64,000 nucleotides of DNA from Rhytidiadelphus loreus (lineage: Eukaryota > Streptophyta > Bryopsida > Hypnales > Hylocomiaceae), in contig OX344765.1 of NCBI GenBank assembly GCA_947034895.1, forward strand, positions 13,521,001-13,585,000, read 5' to 3'. A program made the position numbers and the translations under genes. Shown one piece after another: positions 10,538 through 22,934 of this stretch (position 1 is the stretch's first letter; each line of letters opens with the position of its first letter). The notes below the pieces were generated by a model, which was not told the DNA's origin, did not search any database, and saw only the letters and a list, made by a program, of their open reading frames with translations.

Positions 10538-12657
10538 ATGGCCAGTGCTTCACCACGGATCACAATTGTGCTGGTTGGCAAAACTGGGCACGGTAAAAGT
10601 GCTACTGGAAATAGCATCTTGGGCACCAAAGCCTTCGACTCGAAGAGGTCTTGCGGCAGTATCACTTCCCGATGCGATCTCAAAACGGCCACGCTGCCCG
10701 ACCGACGTGAAATCCATGTGATTGACACGCCGGGTATATGGCTCTACCTAGCTTCTTGCATTTCCTATCTGTTTATCTGTATTCACAAATACTAGAACAA
10801 TCAGTCCCTGGATTGAATTTGCTTAGGTAACTGTGTTGAAGGTTGATTCAAACGTTAGCCATGCATGCCATCTAGCTTCCTGGTTCAATCGACCCTCCGT
10901 TACGTTTCAACCCGACCATATATATGACTACGTTATTTAAAGTTTGGATTGATTCAGTACTGACATTAATGCAATTTCTTCCTTCGACGGTACGGTGCAG
11001 GGCTTTGCGATACCGAACGGAGTGCTGAGTCGGTCAACCATGAGATCTCGAACTGTCTGCTTCTAGCAAAAGATGGAGTGAATGCACTGGTGCTGGTGCT
11101 CTCAGCAGATGCTCGATTTACAGAAGAAGAAATCAAAGCTGCCGAGAGCTTGCACTTAATCTTTGGGAAGGAGGTGATGAAGTACCTAGTTGTGGTCTTT
11201 ACACGAGGAGATCAGCTCAACGATGACCAGACCCTTGACAACTACCTAGAAGGCGCCCCCGGTTTCCTCAATGTAAGATCTCGTATAAATCAGATTGAAA
11301 CTAGAGATCGATGTCATTCAATTCTGGTGATCATCTTAGAGGTCCTGGGCGGAAGTTTGTGTTATTTTACCTGTGAGAGTTCGTGTTCAAGCCAATGGAG
11401 TAAGTTACGCTTTGAGTTTTTTAGCAGTTTGGAATGAATCTTGAGTTCACATATTGTATGGTAGCATCAATATAAGACACTGATTTTATGTACATGTTTT
11501 TTCAGGATTTTCTGAGGAAGTGTGATGACAGAAAGGTTCTGTTTAATAACAGAACGACTAACAAGGTGACTCTAGATTGTCAAAGAAACGAACTGGTCCG
11601 AATCATTGACGACATGGTGACGAGAAATGGTGGTCAGCCATACACTTGCGAGGCCTTGAAGGCAGCTCAGGTTTTATTTCTGTCCTCACTCACACTTCTC
11701 TCTCTTGCAAGTTAAGGAGAAGGCTGTTGATATTCAGTGGGAGTTACAGAGTTGTCTGTGCCGTTTAAAGTCAATGTATGGTTGTCCTGGATACTTGCCT
11801 TTTTCTAAGGAATTAATGTCTACAGTAGACAGAAGGTGTTTCGGTGGATTGAAGCACCTGCATTCTTGTTACGAAGACCTTAGTTAGTTAGTTAGTTACT
11901 GGGTTCGTTCCCAAGCTTTTGGAGTAGTTTTCTTTTAAATTATAGAACAATCGAAAAGCCTACAGATTGTAATTCTATTTGTCAAGTACTCGTGCTCGAG
12001 ATGTCTTGAATTTGTGCTTCTGTGTGCTAGGACCATGCATTGATAATCGAGCGAGAAAAATCCAAGGTCAAGCGGGAGAAATACGAACAAGAGATGTTTA
12101 CAAAGGTGAGTTGAGAATTTGATTGAGGTGTTCAATTCGGGTACAGGTTTAGATAATTACCTCTTTCAGGACGAAGGATGATTGATTTTGAATTGACTTC
12201 TTTGATTGATCATCATATCGTGGAAAGTATAATTTAATGAGAAAAATCTTTCGATGTTAGCTAGATCGACGAAGGAATATTGCATGCGTTGATACAAGAG
12301 CCCAAGAGTTAGACAAATCAAATATTTTATATGAACTCTTCAAAACTGGTGCGAAAAACAAGAGTACAAGTGTGGTCTTATTGCCTCCTTCATGGACAGT
12401 CACTCAAACCGATTCGTTCACTTGAAATGTAGATTGAGAAAATTAACCAGGCCAATGCACGGAAAACTGAAGACGCCATCAAAAAGCGATTGGAAGCTTC
12501 GGCAAAGTCCATGGCTGAGACAAATTCGAAAATTCTCCGACAGAATAAAGAAGCTTACGACAAGCAAATGAATAGTCTTCGAGCAGAGTTACACAATTCT
12601 CGAGTCGAAGCCGCACACCTCAGGAATAGAAGTATAGGTGGTTGTTCAATCTCTTAA
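10538..12657 (+). CDS. AIG1/GIMAP-type GTPase, complete copy 2
   Basis: This predicted 310-aa GTP-binding protein belongs to the plant AIG1/IAN family. Exons are 10538-10733, 11001-11272, 11506-11670, 12031-12105 and 12433-12657, all with GT-AG borders and consistent phases. G1 is GKTGHGKS (residues 14-21), a G2-type Thr lies in GSITSRC (Thr43), G3 is DTPG (63-66) and G4 is TRGD (133-136). The family's conserved box after G3 is visible as LVLSADARFTEEE. Residues 212-310 are highly charged and coiled-coil-like. There is no signal peptide or C-terminal membrane helix. I chose ATG 10538 because the frame upstream offers only GTG. Intron 3 contains an unrelated open stretch (11705-11887) that has a stop in the tandem copy, so I leave it out. 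Proteins of this family are thought to act as membrane-associated GTPases; function here is inferred. Confidence 0.9.
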
Positions 12658-13831
12658 AGAAAGATCGTCCGGTTGCATATCAAAGTCAACACGAAATATG
12701 ATTCTACATCTTTGTTTTATTTTGTATAAGAGGTAGGATCTCAAACTGATTGTCTGGGGTACCGTCATTTGTCATAGCAAATTTGATAGCTAGTCGGTTT
12801 ATTGAATCCATGATCGTAATTATGTCGTGTGTCGCGGTATTCATGAGAGGCCACATCAAGGACTGGAAGATGTGATACAGAAATGTTTGCAAACTGCCAT
12901 TTTCTTAGATTAGTCTAATGCAGTTGGTGAAAGCAGTAGTTACGTGTATGATGACTGTAGTCATGAATTCGTTCAGGGTTGTTGCCTTTTGATTCATTTT
13001 TCCTATCGAATGTATCGTCGTTCAAGTTGGGAACGTTCCTGGTAATCTATTTTGTCATCAATTGTAGACTACATTATTTGATAATTTCAATTTATTAAAT
13101 GCATTTTGATTATCAACTTCTTTCTGTCTCGTCAATGACAATCGAATATTACATACAAATATAAATCAAATATTCTGTGGACTATTGTTTATACTCGGGA
13201 AGTCGAATTTTAAGAGCTTCATGATTGTGCTCAACTAGAGACATTGATTTATAAGCTCATTAAATTCATGAGTTTGAATTTGTGGATAAATGATTCTGGC
13301 TGATACTCTTTCTTTGTGTGGTGGCTCTGGTAGTTGTGGTGGTAGGCGCCGTGCATTGGTGTGCACGGAGGACGATTATGCGGCCAATTTTTGGAGCAAT
13401 CATAGATTACCTCGTAAATTTGAACCCAAATTCAGCTTGATCACAACAGAAGGGGATATAGAGGGACATAAGATTGCAACAGTCTTAGGATTGCAACATT
13501 GTAATTCCAAGGAAGACTATTATTTATACTAAAGAACTTACCGTAACATATCTTTCAGCATATCCCAGATGACTAAAGGATTCCACAACACCAATTTGTA
13601 TGGATCTCGAGGAAGTTCTGGCACAGATTCAAACTCACAATCTGACTGTTGAAACAGACAATCCTTTCTTTGCATTGTCTTAAATTATTGCTCATGAATA
13701 GTGATTCTGAACTTGTAATGTCACAGGGCAAGTTGCCAAGGTAGAACGTAAGCACCATGAACAGATAATTGTGTGCTGCTTAAAATTTTATCGTCGTTTT
13801 GTCCGACAAACTTACATGATCTAACAATATA
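12658..13831. other. 3' flank of the GTPase gene, no clear gene
   Basis: The first 150 bases match the flank of copy 1. An 80-codon open frame at 13290-13532 begins with a Cys/Gly-rich stretch (SLCGGSGSCGGRRR) and is somewhat GC-richer than its surroundings. I see no known domain and no convincing exon partner, so it is not called a gene. Confidence 0.5.
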
Positions 13832-14414
13832 TTAACCCATTAACGTCTCTGGTCGATTTAGGGAGCGGGCGTAGTTTTTGTATACAATTCCGAGAAAGAG
13901 CCATTTTGTGCCCTCTTAATAAATGTAATCTTAGATCAGATTGAATAGATAAATTCTATGGGATAGGATCTTGCACCAAACAAAAATTGAAAGTGATCCA
14001 ACGGTTCACATCTTTGTAATAACTTTTCAAAAATTGATATGTTGTAAACAACCTTTGGTACTAGTGCAAAACTAGGGTTAGCTACAATTGGGCATAAATT
14101 TGCATATATCCTTTGGAAATTGACCAAAAACCTTTCAACTAATTCCTTCACACACATATAGTTGTCCTTTGAAATAAATATGCATTTTTCATTGAAAATT
14201 CCAATATGAAAGGTCGAGCCATTTCAAGTTTGAATAAACACAACTCACTCATTTTTGCACACATTTTCTTGAAATTAGTTTTGTTAAGAGTGTATGAAAA
14301 CACTTTAAATGCATTCTTCTCTAAATTTTTGGAAATCAAATGTTCTATGAATTGTAGGAGACAAAATGTATTGAAATTGACCAGAAAGTAGTCGACCAGT
14401 CCTTAATGGGTTAA
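13832..14414. repeat. 583-bp TTAA-bounded element (short member)
   Basis: The left end is TTAACCCATTAACG followed by CTGGTCGA. The right end read in reverse is TTAACCCATTAAGG followed by CTGGTCGA. TTAA sits at both borders and the adjacent bases are CCC/GGG, as in the larger elements at 14663 and elsewhere. No transposase frame is present. Confidence 0.7.
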
Positions 14415-14662
14415 GATAGCGATACTCACTAATTGAATGAATACGAACTGAAGATTAGAACTTGAAATATAATTTGGTAGTAGAAACATTGCAATCTATT
14501 TTTATTTGGCAAAAAGTGGAGATTTCTTTTGAAATGGTGCAATTAATTTAATATTCCCTATGAAAGTGATTTGAAGTCTTTAAATCCACTTTTTACATTT
14601 AAAGTTTAAAACTTGCATAACCACAATCAATTTATAGCTTATCAAAATCTACTCTACAATTG

Positions 14663-15636
14663 TTAACCCCTAAATGTCCAAACAACGTTTTTTTGGCAAT
14701 ATAGTGATTTTGGGCAATTCACTACATGCAGAGTTTTTTTTATTTTTCTTTGAAAATTCACACAATATGGGGACGAGGAGTATCTTTAAGGCCCAATAAT
14801 TTTCATAACTTTCACTACATGGTTCAAAAGTTATTGCATGATATGTAATTTTCAATGTTCAACAGGCAGTCTAGGACTCTAGGTAGCTCAGGCAGGAAAA
14901 AAAACTTCTTTGAAAATCACTTTTTCTTAAAATTAAAATTTGAAATTGATTCTCTGGATTTTTATATATATGGTAAGCTTTGAATCATTCCATTTTTATC
15001 AATGAGCCAAAAGTTATGAGGAATTTTAGTTTGGGTTAGTTTGTCAATAGTTATAGAATCTCTACTCTAAAATAAACTTTGAAGTTCTTTATTTAATTCA
15101 ATTTTAAATATTTTTGGAAAAAAATAAAAACATTAGGTGTATATTTTTTATTAAAAAATTACAACCATTGGGATTGGCATTTTTCAATTCTAAGTATATA
15201 TAAATTGTTATCAATTTAGTATTTTTAATCATTCTCTACTTCTTTCTACCTACTATTTTTTTCCTATATGTTGTACAAATCTAAATGATCTAAAAATTTT
15301 CAAGCATGTAGCCAACTTGACTTGAGGAATGAATCCAAAGAGTAACCACCATTTTGGACATTTTTTCATACAAATGTGATCTTGTGAAGTGCAACTGCCC
15401 GTATTTTCACAGGGCTAAAAAAGAGATTTTTGTCACTTCAAAAGTTATTATCTTACAATCTACATGGTGGAAAATTCTGAAATTTTTTCCACATCTTTTC
15501 AAACCAGTGTACTACAAGATCCTACGGTTACATGTTTCTAAAAAATGTCTTTTTGGTAAAATTTGGTGCTTGTAAATGCAAGGGCAGTTTTGGAGCAGTT
15601 TTGGTGAAAACATAGTCTCTGATGTTTAGGGGTTAA
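14663..15636 (+). repeat. TTAACCCC element A, 974 bp (piggyBac-like non-autonomous)
   Basis: It begins TTAACCCCTAAATGTCC and ends GGACATTTAGGGGTTAA-like (actual end GATGTTTAGGGGTTAA). Its interior aligns with element D at 39405-40338 over nearly the whole length, for example GATTTTGGGCA/TA near the left end and CATAGTCTCTGA near the right. It contains small open frames that also recur in D, but these are best explained by repeat identity. No transposase is visible. Confidence 0.8.
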
Positions 15637-18600
15637 AAATGAATTTTAATTGTGATTTGTCATCAAGATCTAGTGTATTTGAGGCCTATCTCCCTGAGCC
15701 TCTAACACTAAAAAATCAAGATTTGCAATGGACGCCCTTGCACAAAATCTCTAAATAGGAAATTCACAAATATATTTTTTTTCCAAAATCAGATTTTTGA
15801 TGCTTAAAATAAACTTTAAAGGATATGCAACTAAACAAAAAAGTGCTAAAAATAGTACTTCAATGGTAAGATTTGATTTATCTTTAAAGTTTACCCAACA
15901 CCAAAATTGGTGCCTTAAGCATTTAGGAGTTAAAATAAACTTAGTTAGAAAGATAAATCATTGATTGTTGTGCCTTGCATCACAAAGCCCTATCTTTATA
16001 AGGAAACATAATACTTATTTGATAATAAATTTGTTGCTATTTGAGGTTTGTTATCTTTGTAGTTTGAACTTCTAATGTTTACAAAACTTCAACATCAATC
16101 TTTGTAAATTAATTAACCCTACACATGCCAAATTTATCAAACATGGTTCCTTCTAATTCTATATATTGAAGTCAACATGAATTGTTTAGAAAATTTGAAG
16201 GAAAGTTGCAAAAATAAGGAATAGAGAAAGGATGTTATGTAAAGCACCATGCCATACGTTTTCTAAGAGTTTAGAACTAACAATAATTGGTTATGGCCTG
16301 GTAGTCTATCATTGTCCAAGAATTTATACTTTCGATGATGAATGAATTCAAATATATAGTATAATTATTTGTATACTTATAAAGTATACTTCCAAAATTT
16401 CTTAGTCTATGTAAAGATTCCCACCATAATCATTCAAATCATTCAAGTATTTTTAACATAATAGTTAACTAATACAATTCAAAAAGAAACTTTCAAAATT
16501 AATTCCATAAATTTGTAAAATAAATCTATTTAAAAATCAATAGAGTTTTATTTTATGTTTTCACAAAGAACAAACTTTTGGAAATTGCTACTATTCAATT
16601 TACAATAGTTTATAAAAGGAATTAGAAAAATTCAAATTTTATTAATAAATATTGTTTGAAGTAATGAAAAATCTAATTCTATTTTGAAGTACATTGAGGA
16701 AATGCAATTTCCAACCAAAACAAAAGTGGATTTTCAAAGAGAGGCCATGTGGCAATAGCCCATTCATTGTCAATTTTTCAAAAGGAGTATAAAAAGGGGC
16801 ACAAACCACCCAAACCCTAACCAACTCCCCAATCCTATATTTGTAATTTGAGAGTGACTTGGCCCAACCCAAGCAATATGGGATAAATCCATCCATATTT
16901 GTATCCATATCTATTTTTTGTACCGTACCCATATCTGCATCCATATCCCGTATCTGGTATTCTATATTCAAGATCAACGGCATTGGAGGAGGGTGGAGAT
17001 TTTTTTTTAAATCAATGGCTATCAATTTTTGGAGGCGGGGGGGGGGGGGAGAAAATAGCATGGTTGCATCTTTTCAACTCATTGTCATTGTCTATTGATC
17101 ATAGTTTGCAACTTTTCTTAAAGGTCATCACTAAATTGTTATTCTAAGTTGCACTTTATTTTGTGGCTTTACATTGTTGGAAAGTTGGACTACCTTAAGG
17201 ACGCAGTCAAAATTCCTTTCTCTTTATTTTAATTTGAGAGTTATAGATCATCAAGACTTGATTCTATTTACTAGTATTAAGTTTGGAAGAAATGTATGTA
17301 CTAGGTGAGAATATGTGTATGTGTATATTGTATATCAATATGTGAGTAAAGTGTGAGTATTTAGAAAAAACACAAAAACAAAAGAATTGGATGTATTACA
17401 TTTCATGATCATAGAAGCGTTGGTATGCACCTATTTCATTATAGATACCTAAGAAATACATATGTTCTCCTAAACATTAAATTTTTTTTTTAAGACTATA
17501 ACATGCCTAGAATTTTTTTTTAATTGGTTGTAGACTAGAGAGAAAGAGACTTTGCATCAACACCAACATAAGCTAAATGTCAAAAGGTTTGAGTAGGACC
17601 TTATTCAAAAGGCAAGCAAGAGCTACAAGGACAAAGCCTCTCATAGCATAGTTGCTTGTTTATTTTTGGATACAAGTATTCAATGGAATTAAAACAAACT
17701 AATATCCACAAATCATTGGTTGTAATTCTAATTTCCACCTTTTTTTTCAATTGCAATGCACATGTGGCAATGAAAATGATAACAAAAAATTATATTTGAT
17801 AGAGGTGAAATCAATAAGAGTGTCTCCATTCTAAAACTCAAAATGAATGATACCAATAGTCATCTTACTAGAAGAAAACTGTGTTGGAAATCACAGTTTT
17901 GCGTGGGCTGAAATTTGTTGAAACCTCTATTTCCAACTTAGAAATTTGTGTTAAAACGCATTCCAACACAGATTTCTGCATTGGAAACATAGGTTTCAAC
18001 AAATTTCAGCCCACGCAAAAGTGCAATTTTCAACGCAGTTTTCTTCTAGTGTCTTATTTACAATAATAGAATTAGAACTTGAGAATATTGTCATAGGAAG
18101 ATCATTTTATAATCATTTTGAATAGACACAAGAAGATCTAGATTTGAATGTTGAATGGTCAAAACACCCCTTAGCACCTCTATTGCAAAGTAATGAAAAT
18201 TGTTAATAGGCACTTCAAAATTTTCTAAAATTTGTTGTCGTCTTGGTCAATCATGCAATATTGCCTAATCAACCAAATACAAGATGTACATTCTTTTCTA
18301 AAATGTACAACCTCTATTCCTAAGAGTCAAGGTTTGATTTGGATTATTCTTTAGTGTTGTGAAAATTCATAGTTTATTCATATAGTGTTCAAATAAAATT
18401 TCAAAAAATACTCTAAAAGAATTTAGAATCTCCTTTTGATTACCAACAAGGCTGGTCCAACGTTTAGCATCTATAAAAGAAATTTACAATTCAATTATAA
18501 GAACTACACTTAAGAAAAGTGCATCTAATTGTGTCCCCTTCCTAAAACCAACCCCGATAGATTCTTCCATAAATATACATCTACTATTCATGAAAGTCTA

Positions 18601-19800
18601 GGATTACTTTTGGATACAACTATTTTGAGTACTTTGAAAATTCATACTTTATTTTTATGCTGTCCCATAAATGTATGAAAGAGAATCAATGATATTTTTT
18701 GACTTCCAACAAGATTCAATAACGAGTGAGGCAAATTTTTAATAGGAACAATGCTCATTGCTTATTTGGATGCAATTAGGGAGTACAATTACTATAATCA
18801 TTCATTTGGACTATTTTAGGTGTCTTCATCTTATTGTTTGTGTCCATTAGCAGATATGAGGGTGTTTGTCTTGCATCTCTTCTAGTAAATAGTATTCAAT
18901 AACATCGTCATTAAATATTCTACCTATACTATATTCCTATTCAAATGCAAACTAGAAAAAACAATTAAACCTTACCCAATTTAATGAACCTCCAATGAAA
19001 AAGCTACTATCCCCCTCAACAAATGCATTCTTTCCTACACAACACTCTACTCTCTAACCCTTCTCTTCCTCACATTTCCCTACTCTCCCTAAAACTACAC
19101 ATCTATTCTTTGTTGCACTCAAACAATATTAATCCTAAATAAAAGAAAGTTTACCTTTTAACAAATTAAAGGTATGTAATTTTAGTATCACTTGTAGAAC
19201 CTTGAATGAATAGACTAAAGACCAAAGACCCATAATTATTTGAGCTTGTGTTTTTATTCGGTAGTTTGGAAGAGTTTATACTCTACTTTTGATTTGTTCA
19301 AATAATCCAATTTTTGAAAAAATACAAGCAATGTTCATCATTAAATCCCATGGTACAAAGAATTTCTTCATATTAATTAAACTCTCTAGAGTATGATAAG
19401 TAAAAAATGGTGATTTCCAAAGTACAAATCTTTTGTAATGTATGCCAATCATAAACAACATGATTGTGTGCAATGAGGGACCAAGAGCCGAAGTTTGAGA
19501 AAAACACAAGACGAAACACCTTAAAGGTTAGCACCAAAATTAGGGTTTGATGGAGTTTAGTATTGTGTTTCTTTTGTACTATTCCTAGTTTAAAACCTCC
19601 CTCTGATATCCTTGTTTCAAATTGGGGTTTCCTTTATGATTAACTCTCAAATATCATTGTTTTTTGGACAAATGTATATGCTTTTGGATGAATAATTTAA
19701 GTTTTGTCTGCATTTTGCACGTTTTCATTCATTTATTTGGATGTAAACAACTGCATCACTCCAACCGCTTGTTGCACTGCCCAAAATTATAAATGAAAAA
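15637..19800. other. Gene-poor AT-rich stretch
   Basis: No gene is supported. It includes the small CACTA-type element at 17866-18051, a 13-G homopolymer near 17037-17049, and repeated CCATAT-like motifs around 16890-16960. Overlapping small frames around 16642-17147 are low-complexity and not convincing. Confidence 0.5.
17866..18051. repeat. 186-bp CACTA-type MITE with TCT target duplication
   Basis: The ends are (T)ACTAGAAGAAAACTG and CAGTTTTCTTCTAGTG. Further inside, GCGTGGGCTGAAATTTGTTG is mirrored by CAACAAATTTCAGCCCACGC. The element is flanked on both sides by TCT, the 3-bp duplication typical of CACTA (En/Spm) transposons. The termini match those of the larger element at 62039-62990, implying a shared transposase source. 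Confidence 0.8.
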
Positions 19801-20620
19801 AAATTCCATTTAATATTATTATTCTCTCTCTCCTCTTCCTCTGTACTGTACTGTACAGTGCATTCCAGGACTGCAAGCCTGTAAGTTATGGATGCTCGGC
19901 TTTGTTGCTCTGTGTTGTGGTGAGGGTGGAGCTAGGGTTTCGAATCTTCCAATTCCGGTATAACTTGGATCCATGCAGGTGCGCCCACAGAAAAATTCTC
20001 GAAGTTGTTTCACCAACTACCATTCTGGATCCCTAGATCTCTTGTCAATTCCTTGCATTCTCTGAGGCAAGATTTATTGTACTTCTTCCTGGATCTTTGT
20101 CATGATTTTTGTTTTTGTGGGACGGAAGGAGCTGGAGAGCTCTAAATTTCTTTAGGGTTGACAATTGACATTGTCTCTCCATTCGGGTACGACTTCTGGA
20201 AGGTGTCGGAGTGAAGTTTTCTGGAGTTTTGGTGGGAGTTTAGGCTTGAGCACTTCCTATGAATGTCTTGTTTGCAATCACTGTGATACTCTGCATGTGT
20301 GCTCATTTTGTTTTGATGTTGCGGCGATCTCGATTTCTAGTAGATTAGCGGATTTTTTTGGTACTTTTTTGTTAAAACATAAGGCCGATGTTCATCTCCA
20401 AGGGAGTTTTTGTAATTTTGTTGTTAATTTATGAAGGTCTAGTAATCTGCTAATGGGATGTTACAGATCGTGAGAGAACCTATGATTTTGAAGAAGTGGA
20501 TGGAGAGCAACTTGGAATACTTGGAACTGATGAGTATGCCGCCCTCTGATTTTGCCTTTCTACCGTATGCAAGGATCTTTGTTCTGTAGGTAATTCAGGT
20601 ACATTTCATCCTTGGTTAAG
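19801..20620 (+). other. Possible leader with a spliced 42-codon ORF
   Basis: Pyrimidine-rich sequence around 19815-19845 followed by less AT-rich DNA resembles a plant 5' leader. ATGCAG at 19973-19978 precedes GTGCGC, and TTACAG at 20461-20466 could be the matching acceptor. Joining them extends the 35-codon frame at 20482-20589 to 42 codons starting MQ-IVREP-MILKKWMESN. It could be the first exons of the cytochrome b5-like gene downstream (with an upstream ORF), a separate small-peptide gene, or chance. I do not recognise the peptide. Confidence 0.3.
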
Positions 20621-21531
20621 CTTTAGTGTAGTGCCCTAAAGACTTCTACTCTAAAGGCTCCTAGTTTGAAGATTTGCAATGATTTGTTGTAAAATGCAGC
20701 TCGATATTTCCTCTAAACCTGATTACTCACATAGAATTCAAATTTTTTTAATGCATGTTTTTGTCGTGGGTTGAAATTTGGCACTCACAATGTGGTGATT
20801 TTCGAAATTCCGTTCTTGCTTATACTTGTAAACTGGTTTTTGCAATGCAAGGGCACTTTTGAACTCAAGTTTTTCCGTGTTCCTATTCCCGTAATCCTAG
20901 TGACGAATTCCCAGAAGTATTCATGAATTCGCATGAAGTATGAATTCCAATAATGAGCAAAACATGCGTCCACGCAAACAGGGTGCTCGAGTTTGTAGGG
21001 GTTTAGGGTTTAATGCGATGCTCATGTATTTTCTACGGTGCCTCTTCTATACCAGGCATATTGATAAGTACATTATCAAATTGACAATTACGTGATCACG
21101 CAAATATATTCGCTGACTTCAAATTTGATGTAAAAAATTTAAATACAGAAATTTCTATGCGTTGGATGATTTATAGCCTTGGTTCTAGCTTCTCATTGTC
21201 TCGCTGTTCGTCGTCGAAGGAGCTGATAATACCGTATCCTTAGTCCAGTTCAACACTTGTGTCAAGTTTTAATTTCGGAAACTCAGGCCGTGTGAAAAGT
21301 CATCTTGAAATCTTGAAAATTTACTAAATTTACTAAATTTAGAGGTTCAGAGTTCACAGAGAGCTTTAGAAAATTATAGTTTTATTTCTGTTTTCAGATA
21401 TTGGTCTACAAATTTTGATAAACTTGGACGTGCTTCAAATTTTGCTTAAGTTTTTACGAAAGTGACTTGTGTTTAGAGTGTAGGGTGTTTGAAGGTCGTG
21501 GTCGTTGCGTAGTGCTTGGAAGGGAGTAGCC

Positions 21532-22934
21532 ATGGTGAACCTAGTGTGGACTTTGGTGTTGACTCTGTTGCTGGGAGCCTTCATCTCGGTCTCTTTTCTT
21601 CTTCCTGTTTTCAATCGTAAGCTTCTTCCTCCTGCTTGCTTGATTTTCTGTGATATCATGGAGGTAGATCTCAGGTGGTTCTCTTCAGGGATTTTGTACA
21701 TTCTATCGATTTTCCAAATTTGAATAGGCTTTGTTCGGAAGTTAAAAGATGCCGACGGTTATGCATGTTGCAGGAACAAACAAGTCGGTCTCTGCCAATG
21801 TCACTGTGAAGGTGCTAAACGCACTACCGACCCGTAAACATTTACCCCTTTACTGTGCTTAGATTTTTTTGTGCTAAACGAACAATTTTACTTTCAGCTT
21901 TTGTTGCTGTGCCCGTATTTACCTTATTTCGATCTCACACGAAATTTGTGTCAGCCATGAAGTGGGTCATCAACATTTTTCGAGAGATACAGAGCAGTTT
22001 TGTAAACGATATGGGCTGTGTTATTCTCGGGTCATAACCTCACGATTTAGGGCAAAGTGTTTGTTATGTGATGATCGGATTTCGTCAAACCCATATTTAT
22101 ATAGTTGAGCCTCCTTTATTACTTGTGGAGTCAAAGTGAAGCATGTTGAATTTGCAACTAGAGTTTTTGAAGCTAATCTGTTGGGATCTGGTTGTGTCCA
22201 ACAGCGGGAGGGACCTTTCTCAGTAGCTGAGGTTGCAAAACACAACAAAGAGACAGATTTGTGGCTTATACTGAAGAACAAGGTAGACCGCAAACCTTTT
22301 AACTCTGAAGGTTCCAAACTAAAAGATAGAAAATTTATAGTCAATTATAGTAGCTTTCAAATATACTTCTCCTGTTCAAATATATAAGGTATGATTTTTT
22401 TTCTTTCTATTGGTACATTTTCTTACCGTCCTTGATTTGGATATGAAAGTGGTCGCTCTCGGCAATGTGGGCACTTTGTGGTTTACGTAATAGTTTTTCA
22501 GTCGTCACTTGAGACGTGAGTGACCTTTGTCATCCCTTTACATTCATTCAGACTCTATCTGATTAGTCCTCAGCCACTTAATTCCAAATCACCGACAGAA
22601 AGATTATTGACGAGACTCACATATAGACTATCGTTCTATCATTATATTAATTTAGGTTTATGTTCAGGTCTATGACGTGACATCATATGTGGAGGAGCAC
22701 CCAGGCGGTGAAGCCATCCTGAATAATGCCGGTGCTGACTCTACCGAAGGTTTCTTTGGGTAAAGAGTCCCTCCCTCCCTTTGAACTTGCTGCGCTTGCG
22801 TGAGACTTTTCTGCATTTCAGTATCATTCGTCACTCACATACAGTATTGTCCCTTGCATCTTGGCAGGCCGCAACATGGAACGAAGGTTTTCGAGATGCT
22901 GGATGATTTCTACATAGGCGAACTTGCTTTATAG
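21532..22934 (+). CDS. N-terminally anchored cytochrome b5-like protein
   Basis: This predicted 119-aa heme protein has exons 21532-21616, 21774-21811, 22205-22282, 22668-22759 and 22868-22934, with GT-AG borders and phases that agree. Residues about 4-27 form one hydrophobic helix at the N terminus, the reverse of canonical tail-anchored plant cytochrome b5. This matches the small plant family called cytochrome b5-like proteins. The heme domain follows: FSVAEVAKHNKETDLW, YDVTSYVEEHPGG with axial His78, and FFGPQHG with the second axial His101, then LDDFYIGEL before the stop. It probably sits in the ER membrane and passes electrons to membrane oxidases or desaturases; the partner cannot be told from sequence. 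ATG 21532 is the first in frame in the exon and gives the membrane anchor directly. Confidence 0.9.

Noticed and set aside
11705..11887. 60-codon frame between GTPase exons 3 and 4 as a coding exon
   Set aside because: Splicing 11670 to 12031 keeps frame and the tandem copy has a stop in the stretch, so it is treated as intron.
15354..15575. Open frame similar to one at 40032-40262
   Set aside because: The two lie at the same place in copies A and D of one non-coding repeat family. Similarity is explained by repeat identity, and codons are AT-driven without a domain.
16642..17147. Overlapping frames near the G13 tract
   Set aside because: Low-complexity and repeated CCATAT-like content on both strands, no domain.
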